From Procambarus clarkii (Eukaryota; Arthropoda; Malacostraca; Decapoda; Cambaridae): DNA of 64,000 nucleotides. The position numbers and the translations under genes were made by a program. The stretch is taken from NCBI RefSeq assembly GCF_040958095.1, contig NC_091188.1:36232185-36296184 (forward strand), read 5' to 3'. The stretch's first letter is position 1. Every line of letters starts with the position of its first letter. The notes below the pieces were generated by a model. It saw only the letters and a program-made list of their open reading frames with translations. It was not told where the DNA came from and made no database searches. Shown here piece after piece: positions 1 through 11,468 of the stretch.

Positions 1-56
1 AGTGGGCCAGCCAGAGGCTTAGGGCCCGTACAGGAATATCCCTGCAAAAAAAAAAT
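1..56 (+). repeat. Tail of an unclassified dispersed repeat
   Basis: The first bases (AGTGGGCCAGCCAGAGG and following, ending at an A run) match the ends of longer copies at 3726-3984 and 60255-60440. In all three places this segment leads directly into the ATCATC minisatellite. The window therefore opens inside a third copy. No function is recognised. Confidence 0.75.
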
Positions 57-2189
57 CACCACATTACCTCACTCCCAATATCATCACCATCATTATCACT
101 ATCATCACCACATTACTACACTCACATCATCATCACAACGTTACTCCACTCTCATCATCATCATCACCTCATTACTAAACTCCAATCATCCTCACCACAT
201 TACAACACTCCTATCATCATCATCACGACCTTACTTCACTCCTAACGTCATCACCACATTACTACACTCCCAACATCATCACCATCATAACCACCATATT
301 ACTACACTCTCATCATCATCATCATGACATTACTCAACCTCCATTATCATCACAACATTACTACACTCCCATCATAATCAACACATTATTTAACTCCCAT
401 TATCATAACCTAATCAGTACAATCCCATAATGATTACCACATTACTACACTCCCACAATCATCACCACATTACTACAAATCCATCATCATCACAACATTA
501 CTTCACTCCCATCATCATTTTAACAATACTCCAGTCTCATCATCATCCCCACATTACATCACTCTCAACATTATCATAACATTATTACATTCCCATCATC
601 ATCACTACATTGCTCCACTCCCAGCATCACCACGCCTTTACGACATCATCATCACTATTACTACTACACTCCCAACATCATCACCACATTACTACACTCC
701 CAACATCATCACCACATTACTACACTCCCAACATCATCACCATATTACTACACTTCTAACATCATCACCACATTACTACACTCCCAACATCATCACCACA
801 TTACTACACTCCCAACATCATCACCACATTTCTACACTCCCAACATCATCACCACATTACTACACTCCCAACATCATCACCACATTACTACACTCCCAAC
901 ATCATCACCACATTACTACACTCCCAACATCACCACATTACTACACTTCTAACATCATCACCACATTACTCCACTTCTAACATCATCACCACATTACTAC
1001 ACTTCTAACATCATCGCCACATTACTACACTTCTAACATCATCACCACATTACTACACTTCTAACATCATCACCATGATTATCACCATAATCACCAAATT
1101 ATTACACTCCCATCAACATTATTATCACATTACTCCTACTCACAAGTTCATCATCACATTACTACGCAACAACATCATCCCCACATTACTAAACTCCCAT
1201 CATCATCACCACATTACATCACTCCCATCGTCATAACCACATTATTTCAGTCCCATCATCATCCACACCATAATACTCTTCTTCGATCATCATCACCACA
1301 TTACTACGCTCCCATCATCATCCCCACATTACATCACTCCCATCCACATCACAACATTACTTCACTCCCATCATTATCACCACATTACTACACTCTCATC
1401 ATCACAACATTACTATACTGCCATCATCATCATCACAACATTACTACACTGTCTTCATTATCACCACATTATTACACTCCCATCATCATCATCACCAAAT
1501 TTTTACACTTCCATCATCATCACCACATTTCTACACTTCCATCATCATCACTACATTACTCCACTTCCACCGTTATCACCACATTACTCATATCATCATC
1601 ACAACAATACTCCACTCCCATTATCATCGCCACAATACTCCACTCCCATCATCATCATCGCCACATTACTCCAATCCCATCATTATTATCAAATTATTAC
1701 ACTCCCATCATCATCACCACATCACTTCACTGTCACTATCATCACCTCTTTTCCACACTCCCAACATCATCACCACAGTACTCCACTCCCAAAATCATTT
1801 CCACATTGCTTCACTCCCAACATCATCACCAAATTACTACATTCCCATCATCATCATCACCACATTACTCCACTTCCATTTTCTTAACAACATTACTCCT
1901 CTCTCATCATCATCATCATATTACTACACTCCCATCATCATCACCACATTATTATACTCCCATCATCATCACCATTACTTCACTCATAATATCACCATAT
2001 TAATACACTCCCAAGATCATCACCATCATAATTAAAATAATCACCATATGACTACACTCCCATCATCATCATCATCATCATAACGTTACTCATCTCCCAT
2101 TATCATCACAACATATCTCTACTCCCATCAACTTCACCACATTACTTAACTCCCATTATCATCATAACATTACTCCACTCCCATCATCA
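57..2189 (+). repeat. ATCATC/CACATTACTACACTCCC minisatellite array, block 1
   Basis: Imperfect tandem repeats of about 24-26 bp, built from ATCATCACCACATT followed by ACTACACTCCC. Variants include CTTCTAACATC and CTCCAACATC. The most regular run is about 660-1060. Apparent open frames here are rich in His, Thr, Ser, Leu and Ile because the unit lacks stop codons in some frames, so they are not genes. Bases 1-1446 recur at 60384-61840. Confidence 0.93.
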
Positions 2190-2466
2190 GGGGAGGGGAG
2201 CCGGTCGGCCGAGCTGACAGCACACTGGACTTGTGATCCTATGGTCCCGGGTTCGATCCCCGGCGCCGGCGAGAAACAATGGGCAGAGTTTCTTTCACCC
2301 TATGCCCCTGTTACCTAGCAGTAAAACTATGCCCCTTTTACCTAGCAGTAAAATACCTGGGTGTTAGTCAGCTGTCACAGGCTGCTTCCTGGGGGTGGAG
2401 GCCTGGTCGAGGACCGGGCCGCGGCGAAACTAAAGCCCAGAAATCATATCAAGATAACTCAAGATC
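2190..2466 (+). mobile_element. tRNA-derived SINE (GGCCGAG head)
   Basis: The head has an A-box-like GGTCGGCCGAGCTGACAG and a B box GGTTCGATCCC within a T-arm (CCCGG/CCGGG), and GCCGG/CCGGC acceptor pairing. It is followed by a body (TTTCTTTCACCC, TTACCTAGCAGTAAAA, CTGGGTGTTAGTCAGCTGTC, GGGCTGCTTCCTGGGGG-like) and an end with ATCAAGATAACTCAAGAT. The body segment holding TTACCTAGCAGTAAAA is duplicated (about 2310-2355). Other copies with the same body lie at 57408-57655 and 58879-59185. It is inserted in the minisatellite. Confidence 0.88.
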
Positions 2467-3725
2467 ATCACCACATTAGTACACTCCCATCATCATCACC
2501 CCATTACTTTACTCTCATCATCATCACCACATTACTACTCTCCCATCATCATCACTACATTATCCACTCTCTTCGTCATGACAAGATTATTACACTCCCA
2601 TCATTATCCTCACCACATTACTCCACTTCGATCATAATCACCACACTTTGATCATAATCACATTACTTCACCCTCATCATCATCATCACATTTCTTCACT
2701 CCCATCATCATCACACCACAGTACCACACTCCAAACTTCATGAAAATCATTATCACCATCATCACCACATTACTACAATCCCATCATCATCTCCACATTA
2801 CTACACTCCCAACAACATCATTACGACTAATGCACTCCCAACATCATCACCACGACTACTACACTCCCATCATCATCACCACAGTACCACTCTCCAAACA
2901 TCATCACCATCATTATCATCATCATCACCACATTACTTCACTCCGATCAGCATAATTACATTACTCCACTCCAATTATCATCACAACATTACTCATCTCC
3001 CATCATCATCATCACCACATTGCTGCACTCCCATCTAATCACCACATTACTCTACTTCCATCATCATCACCACATTGCTCCACTCCAACAATCACCACAA
3101 CTTTAATACATTCCCACTATCATCACCACATTACTCAACTCCCATCGTCATCACCACATACTACACTCCCATCATCATCCTCATCGCATTTCTCTACTTC
3201 GATCATCATCACCACTTTACGACACTCCCAACACCATCAACATCATTATCATCATCATCACCACATTACTACACTATCATCATCATCACCATATTTCTAT
3301 ATTTCCGAAATCATCACCACATTACTACACTCCCTAAAACATCCACATGACTAATGCACTCCCAACTTCATCACCACGGCTACTACATTCCCACAATAAT
3401 TACCACATTACTACACTCCCATTATCACTACTATATTACTCAATTCCCAACATCATATCCACATTGTTACACTTCTATCATCATCACCACATTTCTCCAC
3501 TTCGATCATCGTCACCACAATACGACGCTCCCAACACCATTACCATCACCATCACCATCACCATCATTATCATCATCATCATCACATTACTCCACTATCA
3601 TCATCATCACCACATTACTACTCTCCCATCATCCTCACCACAATACTCCACTCCAATCCATATCACTACATTCCTTCACTCTCTTCATCGTCATCACTAT
3701 ATTACTCCACTATCATCATCACCAC
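2467..3725 (+). repeat. Minisatellite array, block 2
   Basis: Same unit as block 1, less regular. The stretch about 3325-3420 recurs almost unchanged about 865 bp downstream at 4190-4310 (CCCTAAAACATCC, then CATGACTAATGCACTCCC), showing duplication of blocks longer than the basic unit. No gene seen. Confidence 0.9.
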
Positions 3726-3984
3726 AATGTCAACAAAGTGGAGAAATGCTGACAGACCACTGGAAATCTAACTGGGAATCTAACAAAGTGCAGAGTCACA
3801 AACCCAAAAGATTTCAACTTAGATTCAACAGAGCAGAGGAACTGTTTAAACACTTGGGACAAAATCTTACTGAAGCGACCATACGAATCATAAATACTCA
3901 TACTCCGCCCAAGTAAAACAGAAACAAGCAATACTTAGTGGGCCAGCCAGAGGCTTAGGGCTCGAGCAGGAATATACCACTTCC
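3726..3984 (+). repeat. Unclassified dispersed segment within the minisatellite
   Basis: Non-repetitive island. The part 3800-3984 (ATTTCAACTTAGATTCAACA, GAACTGTTTAAACACTTGGG, CTCATACTCCGCCCAAG, AGTGGGCCAGCCAGAGGC) recurs at 60255-60440, and its end recurs at 1-56. Each copy finishes with a purine- or C-rich run and then minisatellite. A short plus-strand frame (RFNRAEELFKHLG) is partly kept in both long copies but contains a stop in the second, so coding capacity is doubtful. Confidence 0.7.
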
Positions 3985-5813
3985 CCCCCTCCCCCCATAA
4001 AAATACAATACTCCACTCCCACCATCCTCACCACATTACTCCACTTCATCATTATCATCACAGTATTACACTCCCATCATCATCACCACATTACTACACA
4101 CCTATCACCATCACCATGAATACTACACTTCAAATATCATCACCACATTACTTCACGCCCAACATCATCACCACATTTCTAAAAGTCCGAAATCACCACC
4201 ACATTACTACACTCCCTAAAACATCCTCATGACTAATGCACTCCCAACTTCATCACCACGGCTACTACACTCCCACAATAATTACCACATTACTACACTC
4301 CCATCATCATCACAACATTACTACTCTCCTATCATCATCACCACATTACTACACTATCATCATTACCACATAATTACACTCCCATCATCATCATCACCAC
4401 ATTACTACACTCCCATCATCACCAACACATTACTCAATTTCCAACATCATAACCACATTACTACACTCCTATCATCATCTCCATATTACTTCACCCCATC
4501 ATCATCACCACATTACTTCACTCCAATCATCATCAATATTACTACACTCCCATCATCATTACCACTCTACTTCCCACCCATCACCATCATCACCTTACTC
4601 CACTCCCACCTTCATCCCCGCATTACTCCGATTCCATCATCATCACCACATAACTCTACTTATCAATATCACTATATTACTCCACTTCCATCATCATCAT
4701 CACCACATTACTCCACTTCGATCAGCATCACAACATTACTACACTCCCCTCAACATCATCACATTACTTCACTCCCATCATCATCACCGCTTTACTTCAC
4801 TCCCATCATCATCACCACATTACTACACTCCCATCATCATCACCGCTTTACTTCACTCCCATCATCATCATCACATTACTACACTCCCATCACCATCACC
4901 ACATTACCCCATTCCCATCATCACTACATTACTACACTCTCATTATCATCACTACATTGCTTTACTTCAAAGAACATCACCCCATTACTCCACTCGCATC
5001 ATCATCACTTCATTACTCCACCCCTATCGTCATCACCACATTGCTACACTCCCATCATCATCACCACATTACTACACTCCCATCAATATCAACACATTAC
5101 TCCAATCCCAACATCATCATCACATTACTTCAATCCCACAATCTTCACCACATTACTCCAGTCCTATTAACTCCTTCACCACATTACGCAACTCCCACAA
5201 TCTTCACCAAATTACTCCACTATTATCATCATAACTAAATTTCTCCACTCATCATCATCACTTTATTACACCACTGCCATCATTATCACTACATTACTCC
5301 ACTCATCACACTATAATACTCCACTCCCATTATCATCACTACATTACTCCACTAATCATCATCACTATATTACTCTACTTCCATTATCATCGCTACATTA
5401 CTCAACTCACATCATCATCACCATAGTACTCAACTCCTATCATCATCATCACATTACTCCACACTCATCATGATCACACATTACTCCACTTTCACAATCA
5501 TCATTACATTACCCCTCCCCCCAACATCATCAGTACATTACTACTCTCCCATCATCATCATCATCACCATATTACTACACTCCCATCATCATCACCACAT
5601 TACTGCACTCCCATCATCATCACCACATTACTGCACTAATCATCATCATTACCACGTTACTACACTTCCATCATCAGTACCACATTACTACACTCCCATC
5701 ATCATTATCATCATCATCATCACATTATTACACTCCCATCATCACCACATTACTATACTCCCATCATTATCACCATATTACTACACTCCCATCATCATCG
5801 TCACCACGACATA
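3985..5813 (+). repeat. Minisatellite array, block 3
   Basis: Same 24-26-bp unit in plus orientation, ending abruptly at about 5813 where ordinary sequence begins. Some sections have period variants in which CCATCATCATC is extended. The long His/Ser/Thr/Leu open frame over 4229-5170 is a by-product of the unit. Confidence 0.92.
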
Positions 5814-5837
5814 TTCCTTACTGCTAAATTTTACCCT

Positions 5838-5859
5838 CACTAATTTTTCTCTATCTTAG
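5838..5859 (+). other. Candidate 3' splice site
   Basis: CACTAAT (branch-point-like) is followed by a T/C-rich tract and CTTAG at 5855-5859. This spacing is normal for a metazoan acceptor. If used, it would open an exon at 5860 that includes the coiled-coil ORF. No donor could be paired within the window because minisatellite lies upstream. Confidence 0.4.
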
Positions 5860-5918
5860 ATATTTATTATTCCTCTGTCATATGGCAAAGCCTTACAAAC
5901 AATACTTCATAAAGGACA

Positions 5919-6317
5919 ATGTATCCCTTGAAGGCATCGGAAGATTCCTTCAACCTCCGAGCTATGACGAAGCCAACAATGACTGCGTCATCTAACGAAG
6001 TCGATGAAGAAGAATCCTTCATGAGATGGCTAGAAAATGATCAGTCTTTCGAGGGATGGCTACAAAACGGCCGCACACAACAGGAAACTGCATGTAAACA
6101 ATGTGAAATGGCTGCAATAAATTATGAACGAAAACGTCGGGAACTGGAATATTATAAACAAAAAGAAAAAGAGCTGCAACAACAAATATTTGAACAACAA
6201 TGCCAGCTCACCAAAACAATGATTTTGTTTCACAAAAAGAGGGACGAAAAACTAGAGGACCGTGGACAAAGCAACACGGATGACCTCGCACAGGCACTTC
6301 AAAACGTTACTGTTTGA
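5919..6317 (+). CDS. Hypothetical 132-residue coiled-coil protein or terminal exon
   Basis: I do not recognise this protein. From the ATG at 5919 it reads 132 residues: an acidic stretch (EVDEEESFMRWLEND, residues about 27-41), a second Trp motif (FEGWLQNG), and a charged helical region (about residues 62-95, ERKRRELEYYKQKEKELQQQ) that should form a coiled coil. The in-frame stop at 5910 limits the start. A second frame from the ATG at 5882 (MAKPYKQYFIKDN, ending near 5994) overlaps its 5' end, so the true start or a frameshift is uncertain. The acceptor-like site at 5859 and AATAAA at 6394 suggest a last exon with a 3' UTR. Codon composition is unlike the surrounding repeats and no transposon domain is visible. 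It may be a real host gene fragment or a processed copy. Confidence 0.5.
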   Translation: MYPLKASEDSFNLRAMTKPTMTASSNEVDEEESFMRWLENDQSFEGWLQNGRTQQETACKQCEMAAINYERKRRELEYYKQKEKELQQQIFEQQCQLTKTMILFHKKRDEKLEDRGQSNTDDLAQALQNVTV

Positions 6318-6393
6318 AGTTACAAAAAGTTGGTCGGACCAGCCGCCGACTGATTTCTTAGGTTTTTGCAACCATTGAACATTAATTCTCTAT

Positions 6394-6399
6394 AATAAA
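6394..6399 (+). terminator. Poly(A) signal AATAAA
   Basis: Canonical AATAAA 77 bp after the stop of the coiled-coil ORF, followed by further AATAAATAA motifs to 6440. It fits a polymerase II transcript end for 5860-6420, though AT-rich runs produce such motifs by chance. Confidence 0.45.
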
Positions 6400-6659
6400 T
6401 TTTGTATAACAAATAAATAATTAAATATATAAATAAATAAATATCTTTTTTTTCCAATATTATTCTGTGTGTGTGTGTATGTGTACTCACCTATTTGTGC
6501 TTGCGGGGGTTGAGCTTTGGCTCTTTGGTCCCGCCTCTCAACTGTCAATCAACTGGTGTACAGAATCTACATATGAAATTGTGTATGGAGTCAGCCTCCA
6601 CCACATCACTGCCTAATGCATTCCATCTGTTAACTACTCTGACATTGAAAAAGTTCTTT

Positions 6660-7346
6660 CTAACGTCTCTGTGGTTCATGTGGGTACTCAATTTCCACCT
6701 GTGTCCCCCTTGTTCGCGTCCCACCAGTGTTGAATAGTTTATCCTTGTTTACCCGGTCGATTCCTCTGAGGATTGTGTAGGTTGTGATCATGTCTCCCCC
6801 TACTCTTCTGTCTTCCAGTGTCGTAAGGTGCATTTCCCGCAGCCTTTCCTCGTAACTCATGCCTCTTAGTTCTGGGACTAGTCTAGTGACATACCTTTAG
6901 ATTTTTTCTAGCTTCGTCTTGTGCTTGACAAGGTACGGGCTCCATGCTGGGGCCGCATACTCCAGGATTGGTCTTACATATGTGGTGTACAAGATTCTGA
7001 ATGATTCCTTACACAGGTTCCTGAACGCTGTTCTGATGTTAGCCAGCCTCGCATATGCCGCAGACGTTATTCTTTTTATGTGGGCTTCAAGAGACAGGTT
7101 TGGTGTGATATCAACTCCTAGATCTTTCTCTCTGTCCGTTTCATTAGGTACTTCATCTCCTATTCTGTATCCTGTGTCTGGCCTCCTGTTTCCAGCGCCT
7201 AGTTTCATTACTTTGCATTTACTCGAGTTGAACTTCAACAGCCATTTGTTGGACCATTCACTGAGTCTGTCTAGGTCATCTTGTAGCCTCCTACTATCGT
7301 CCTCAGTTTCAATCCTCCTCATAATGTTTGCATCATCGGCAAACAT
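6660..7346 (-). pseudogene. LINE reverse transcriptase C-terminal part (FADD box)
   Basis: Begins at MFADDANIMRRI, where FADD is the catalytic motif C of the polymerase. It continues through LLKFNSSKCKVMKLG, EKDLGVDI, YVRPILEYAAPAWSPYL and, after a break near 6860-6897, SYEERLREMHLTTLEDRR with RGIDRVN. These are the thumb and C-terminal blocks of CR1/jockey-type LINEs. Two frames are needed, so it is disabled. It is the 3' part of the element that carries 7478-8254. Confidence 0.85.
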
Positions 7347-7477
7347 TGAGAGAAACGATTTTATACCTCTGGGAGATTATTTACGTATATCAGAAACAGT
7401 ATAGGTCCAAGGACTGACCCCTGCGGGACTCCACTCGTAACGTCTCGCCAATCTGAGACCTCACCCCTCACACTGAC

Positions 7478-8254
7478 TCATTGTCTCCTGTTGCTTAGGT
7501 ACTCCTTTATCCAATGGAGTACCTTCACTTTCACTACAGCCTGCATCTCCAGTTTTTTCACTAGCCTCTTGTATGGCACTGTATCAAAGGCTTTCTGACA
7601 ATCCAAAAATATGCAGTCTACCCACCCTTCTCTTTCTTGCCTTATTTTTGTTGCCTGGTTGTAGAATTCAAGTAACCCTGTGAGGCAGGACCTGCCATCC
7701 CTGAACCCATGTTGATGCTGTGTTTCAAAGTTCTTTCGCTCCAGGTGCTCCACTAGCTTTCTTCGCACAATCTTCTTCATCATCTTGCATGGTATGCAAG
7801 TTAGGGACACTGGCCTGTAATTCAGTGCCTCCTGTCTATCCCTTTTCTTGTATATCGGGACTACGTTAGCTGCTTTCCAAATTTCAGGCAGTTCTCCTGT
7901 TGCCAGTGATTTGTTATACACTATGGAGAGTGGTAGGGACAGTTCTTCTGCTCCTTCCTTTAGTATCCAAGGGGAGATTCCATCCGGGCCTATAGCCTTT
8001 ATCACATCCAACTCTAGTAAACACTTCCTTACTTCCCCACTGGTAATCTCAAACTCTTCCAGTGGTTCCTGGTTAGCTATTCCCTCTCTTATCTCTGGGA
8101 TTTCTCCTTGCTCTAAGGTGAAGACCTCCTGGAATTTCTTATTCAGTTCCTCACACACTTCCTTGTCGTTTGTGGTGAATCCTTCTGTCCCTATCCTTAA
8201 TTTCATAACCTGTTCCTTTACTGTTGTTTTTCTCCTGATGTGGCTATGCAGCAC
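7478..8254 (-). pseudogene. LINE reverse transcriptase, N-terminal part
   Basis: Reverse transcriptase fingers and palm of the same LINE. The block GPDGISPWILK, the block NYRPVSLTCIPCKMMKKI, HGFRDGRSCLTGLLEF and IFLDCQKAFDTVPYKRL (catalytic motif A with LDCQKAFD) appear in the usual order. The frame is closed at 7478 by a nonsense codon. Downstream in the same frame [20 protein letters not shown] is still readable (7380-7450), then a frameshift leads to the FADD block. Family identity is firm at jockey/CR1-superfamily level; the clade is not settled. Confidence 0.88.
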
Positions 8255-8327
8255 TTAAGGCTGAGTCTTTGCCTTGCTTGCGATGTCATTTTCGTATTTT
8301 CTTTCTGCCTCTCTTCTCATCCTGACA

Positions 8328-8602
8328 TATTTTTTTTTTTTTTTTTTTTTGAGATATATACAAGAGTTGTTACATTCTTGTACAGCCACTAGTACGTGTA
8401 GCGTTTCGGGCAGGTCCCTGGAATACGATCCTCTGCCGCGAAGAATCGTTTTTTCATCCAAGTACACATTTTACTGTTGCGTTAAACAGAGGCTACAGTT
8501 AAGGAATTGCGCCCAGTAAATCCTCCCCTGCCAGGATACGAACCCATGACATAACGCTCGCGGAACGCCAGGCGAGTGTCTTACCACTACACCACGGAGA
8601 CT
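8328..8602 (-). mobile_element. tRNA-derived SINE with LINE A-type tail, inserted in the LINE
   Basis: On the minus strand: tRNA-like head GTCTCCGTGGTGTAGTGGTA (A box, resembling tRNA-Val/Asp) and GGTTCGTATCC (B box), a body, then CCTGCCCGAAACGCT...CTAGTGGCTGTACAAGAATG and a run of A. That tail matches the 3' end of LINE A at 25945-25995. It splits the LINE linker between ERYQNARNEY and VRMRREAERKYE, so it arrived later. A short repeat around AATAT at both ends may be its target duplication. Confidence 0.88.
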
Positions 8603-8738
8603 AATAAATATTCATTCCTGGCATTCTGGTATCTTTCTCTGCTCTCCAGTGTCCTGTTATTCCTATAGTTTCTCCATGCCCTTTTACTTTGCTGCTTAGC
8701 TAGCCTACATCTCTGATTGAACCATGGGTTTCTCATCT

Positions 8739-9290
8739 TCATTTCACTGTTTTCCTTTTGGGCTGGGACAAACTTGCTTGCTGCGTCCTGCACTTTTGCG
8801 TGATGTACCCCATAATATCTTGGGCCGTCTTTTCCCTGAGCTCTGTTTCCCATACTATATCTGTTAGGAATTTTCTTATCTCCTCATAGTTTCCCTTTCG
8901 GTATGCTAACCTTTTGGTTTCGGTACCCCTCCTCGAGTTCAATAACCCTTCTTCAATCAGGTACTCAAACACCAATACAATGTGGTCGCTCATTCCTACT
9001 GGGGCCTCAAAACCGATTTCTCTTATGTCAGAGTCGTTCAGGGTGAAGACCAGGTCGAGTCTCGCTGGTTCGTCATTTCCTCTCATCCTTGTGGGTTCTC
9101 TGACATGCTGGGTTAAAAAGTTACTAGTCACCACCTCCAGTAGTTTGGCTCTCCACGTATCCTCGCCTCCATGTGGTTCCTTGTTTTTCCAGTCAATCCT
9201 TCCGTGATTGAAGTCCCCCATGATAAGCAGGTGGGATCTATTTCTACAGGCAGCAGAGGCTGCCCTCTCAATTATAGTGTTAACTGCCAT
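8739..9290 (-). pseudogene. LINE endonuclease fragment
   Basis: C-terminal half of an apurinic/apyrimidinic-type endonuclease of a non-LTR retrotransposon, the enzyme that nicks target DNA to prime reverse transcription. Motifs visible: LIMGDFNHGRIDW near residue 22, the RLDLVFT motif, and MSDHIVLVFEY with the catalytic SDH. The N-terminal catalytic motifs are absent because the copy starts at the truncation point. After about 8808 the frame shifts to a linker in the overlapping frame 8587-8853 (NPWFNQRCRLAKQQSKRAW), which then runs into the SINE insertion. Clearly a relic. Confidence 0.85.
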
Positions 9291-9312
9291 GTTGTTGTTT
9301 TCGTACTCGTTT

Positions 9313-9866
<554 letters not shown>

Positions 9867-9963
9867 CTACAACTGGGCTAGAGTCAGTGTCCTCCTCTGT
9901 CAAATGTCCAAATCTATTTTAGGTAGCTACTGAATACACAGGGAGGGTATTAGGGAGGGCACT

Positions 9964-10000
9964 TTAACACAAATCCCAAATCCTTTGGGATTTGTGTTAA
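9964..10000. repeat. Perfect 17-bp inverted repeat
   Basis: TTAACACAAATCCCAAA and its exact reverse complement are separated by TCC. It lies just upstream of a SINE-like unit that begins ACCTTGGTTTGTGTC. Probably the junction of a head-to-head duplication of the AACACAAATCC motif rather than a regulator. Confidence 0.9.
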
Positions 10001-10165
10001 ACCTTGGTTTGTGTCTCGGAGAGGCTGAAGGATCCAGTAAGTTCAATAGAACTTCGGTTTCAACTCTTTTGTCCATGTCGTAGCTCAGTCGATAAAGGTA
10101 GCGTCTGGCATGATCTCGCACCTAGGTTCGAATCATCGTCACGGCCCTATTGGATTTGTTCATAT
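9985..10165 (+). mobile_element. tRNA-like SINE copy a
   Basis: Contains CTTCGGTTTCAACTCTTTTG, then a tRNA-like part with A box GTAGCTCAGTCGATAAAGG and B box GGTTCGAATC, then TCGTCACGGCCC and GGATTTGTTCATATGAT. The same tRNA-like part forms the palindrome at 56327-56483. A second copy follows about 290 bp downstream. Confidence 0.78.
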
Positions 10166-10284
10166 GATACATACGCTATTTTGATTTCTGTGTGCAATGA
10201 AGTGAGGGCGAAGAGGGAAAACGGCCTATTGACATAGCTCGAGTGCATGGGGGGATGGGGGGGGGGGGAGGGGGAGGAGTTGTG

Positions 10285-10465
10285 TAAAGCCCTGGTTTGT
10301 GTCTCGAAGAGGCTGCAGGATCCAATAAGTTCTGTAGAACTTCGGTTTCAACTCTTTTGACCATGTCGTAGTTCAGTCAATAAAGGCATCATCTGGGATG
10401 ATTCGGAAGTAGGTTCAAATCCTTGTCACAGCCCTTGTGGATTAGTTATCATATGACATATTATG
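10285..10465 (+). mobile_element. tRNA-like SINE copy b
   Basis: Same order as copy a: CCTGGTTTGTGTCTCGAAGA, ACTTCGGTTTCAACTCTTTT, GTAGTTCAGTCAATAAAGG (decayed A box), GGTTCAAATCC (B box), TGTCACAGCCC, GTGGATTAG. The two copies are in tandem, separated by a G-rich run (10249-10278), and have diverged considerably. Confidence 0.75.
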
Positions 10466-10476
10466 GTTCCACGTGT

Positions 10477-10953
10477 TTAAAAAAAAAATCCACACTCAGC
10501 ACATTCAAAAGGTCGTTCATCCGTATACACCATCCTGTGTGTCTTCATACTTCCCAGATGCTTGAATCTCTTGCAATACTCTGACTCTGGATTTCCATGA
10601 GGTTTGTCACCTGAATGCACTAACATGTGAGTCTTCATGTATTCAAGGTGACGGAATCTTTTTTCACACTCTGGACGCTCGTGAAGTTTGTGACCTGAAT
10701 GCACTAACATGTGAGTCTTGATATTTCCAAGAAGACTGAATCTCTTCCCACACTCTGGATACTCATGAGGTTCTTTACCTGAATGCACTAACATGTGAGT
10801 ATCCATATTTCGAAGATGCTTGAATTTCTTCCAACACTCTGGACACTTATGAAGTTTATCACCTGAATGCTCTAACAAGTGACGTTTCATATTTCCAAGA
10901 AGAGTGAATACCTTCCCACACTGGTGAGTCTTCATCTTCTTTATGATAGGTGC
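10477..10953 (-). pseudogene. Decayed C2H2 zinc-finger array
   Basis: Minus-strand frame with about five to six C2H2-type units (period 28 residues) joined by linkers such as HSGDKLH, HSGKEPH and HSGDKPH in place of TGEKP. One finger is intact (CPECWKKFKHLRNMDTHMLVH). Others have lost the first zinc ligand (YPEC, RPEC) or carry an insertion with a lost His (NPESEYC...HRMVY), and the last is cut off at CAECG followed by a poly(T)/poly(A) run. The first finger lacks its first Cys and the frame closes upstream at about 10960. C2H2 arrays normally bind DNA, but with most ligands lost this is best read as a relic of a lineage-expanded zinc-finger family. Confidence 0.75.
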
Positions 10954-11468
10954 AGTTTATGTTAAGGTTTTCTCAGGGTAACTGCACGAGTGGGAATAGA
11001 GGGACATGGTCAGGGTCCTGCGTCAATGTTGACGGTTAGGCAAGACTTGAGTGATGTTTCTTAGAGTTAAACTTTATGTGAGCACTTGGAGGTCAGTGGT
11101 GGTGTTTCTTCTTTATGACAGGTGCAGTTTGTCATGGCATTATGCTTCTATCTGGACACTCACTAGCTGATGCTGACAAAATGGCTCCGACGCGCAGATA
11201 AGCGTTCCAATTTTTTTTTCTAGTTCCATATTTTTGTTTTCCTTCTTCTTGTATTTTAATTATAACTGGTTTTCTACATCTACCAGCTATATTTTTTCTT
11301 ATCTTTTGTAATTAAAGAATGTACTTGGAATTCATTCTTAATACATAACACCATACAATTATATATATATTTTTTAAGGAATCAGTTCTCTCCTTATGGA
11401 TGCAATAAGTTTACCTGAGAACCACTGACACTCAAAATCAAAATCAAAATGTTTATTCAGGTGCAGAC
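10954..11468. other. No gene recognised
   Basis: About 515 bp with no supported coding region. A motif near the zinc-finger end (TTTATGATAGGTGCAGTTT at 10940) recurs near 11113 (TTTATGACAGGTGCAGTTT). The right end has ATCAAAATCAAAATCAAAATG and TTTATTCAGG next to the LTR boundary, possibly the tail of an older retroposon. Confidence 0.5.

Noticed and set aside
3719..3931. Minus-strand 70-codon ORF in the dispersed segment
   Set aside because: Not preserved as an open frame in the copy at 60255-60440.
57..5813. Regular short repeats suggestive of a CRISPR array
   Set aside because: Units are contiguous, variable and without unique spacers, and the DNA is clearly animal.
1806..5859. Many open frames of 60-313 codons rich in His, Ser, Thr, Leu and Ile, some looking secreted or metal-binding
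   Set aside because: They coincide exactly with the ATCATC minisatellite and recur wherever the array does. Repeats without stop codons create them. The same applies to 53077-54545 and 58223-61403.
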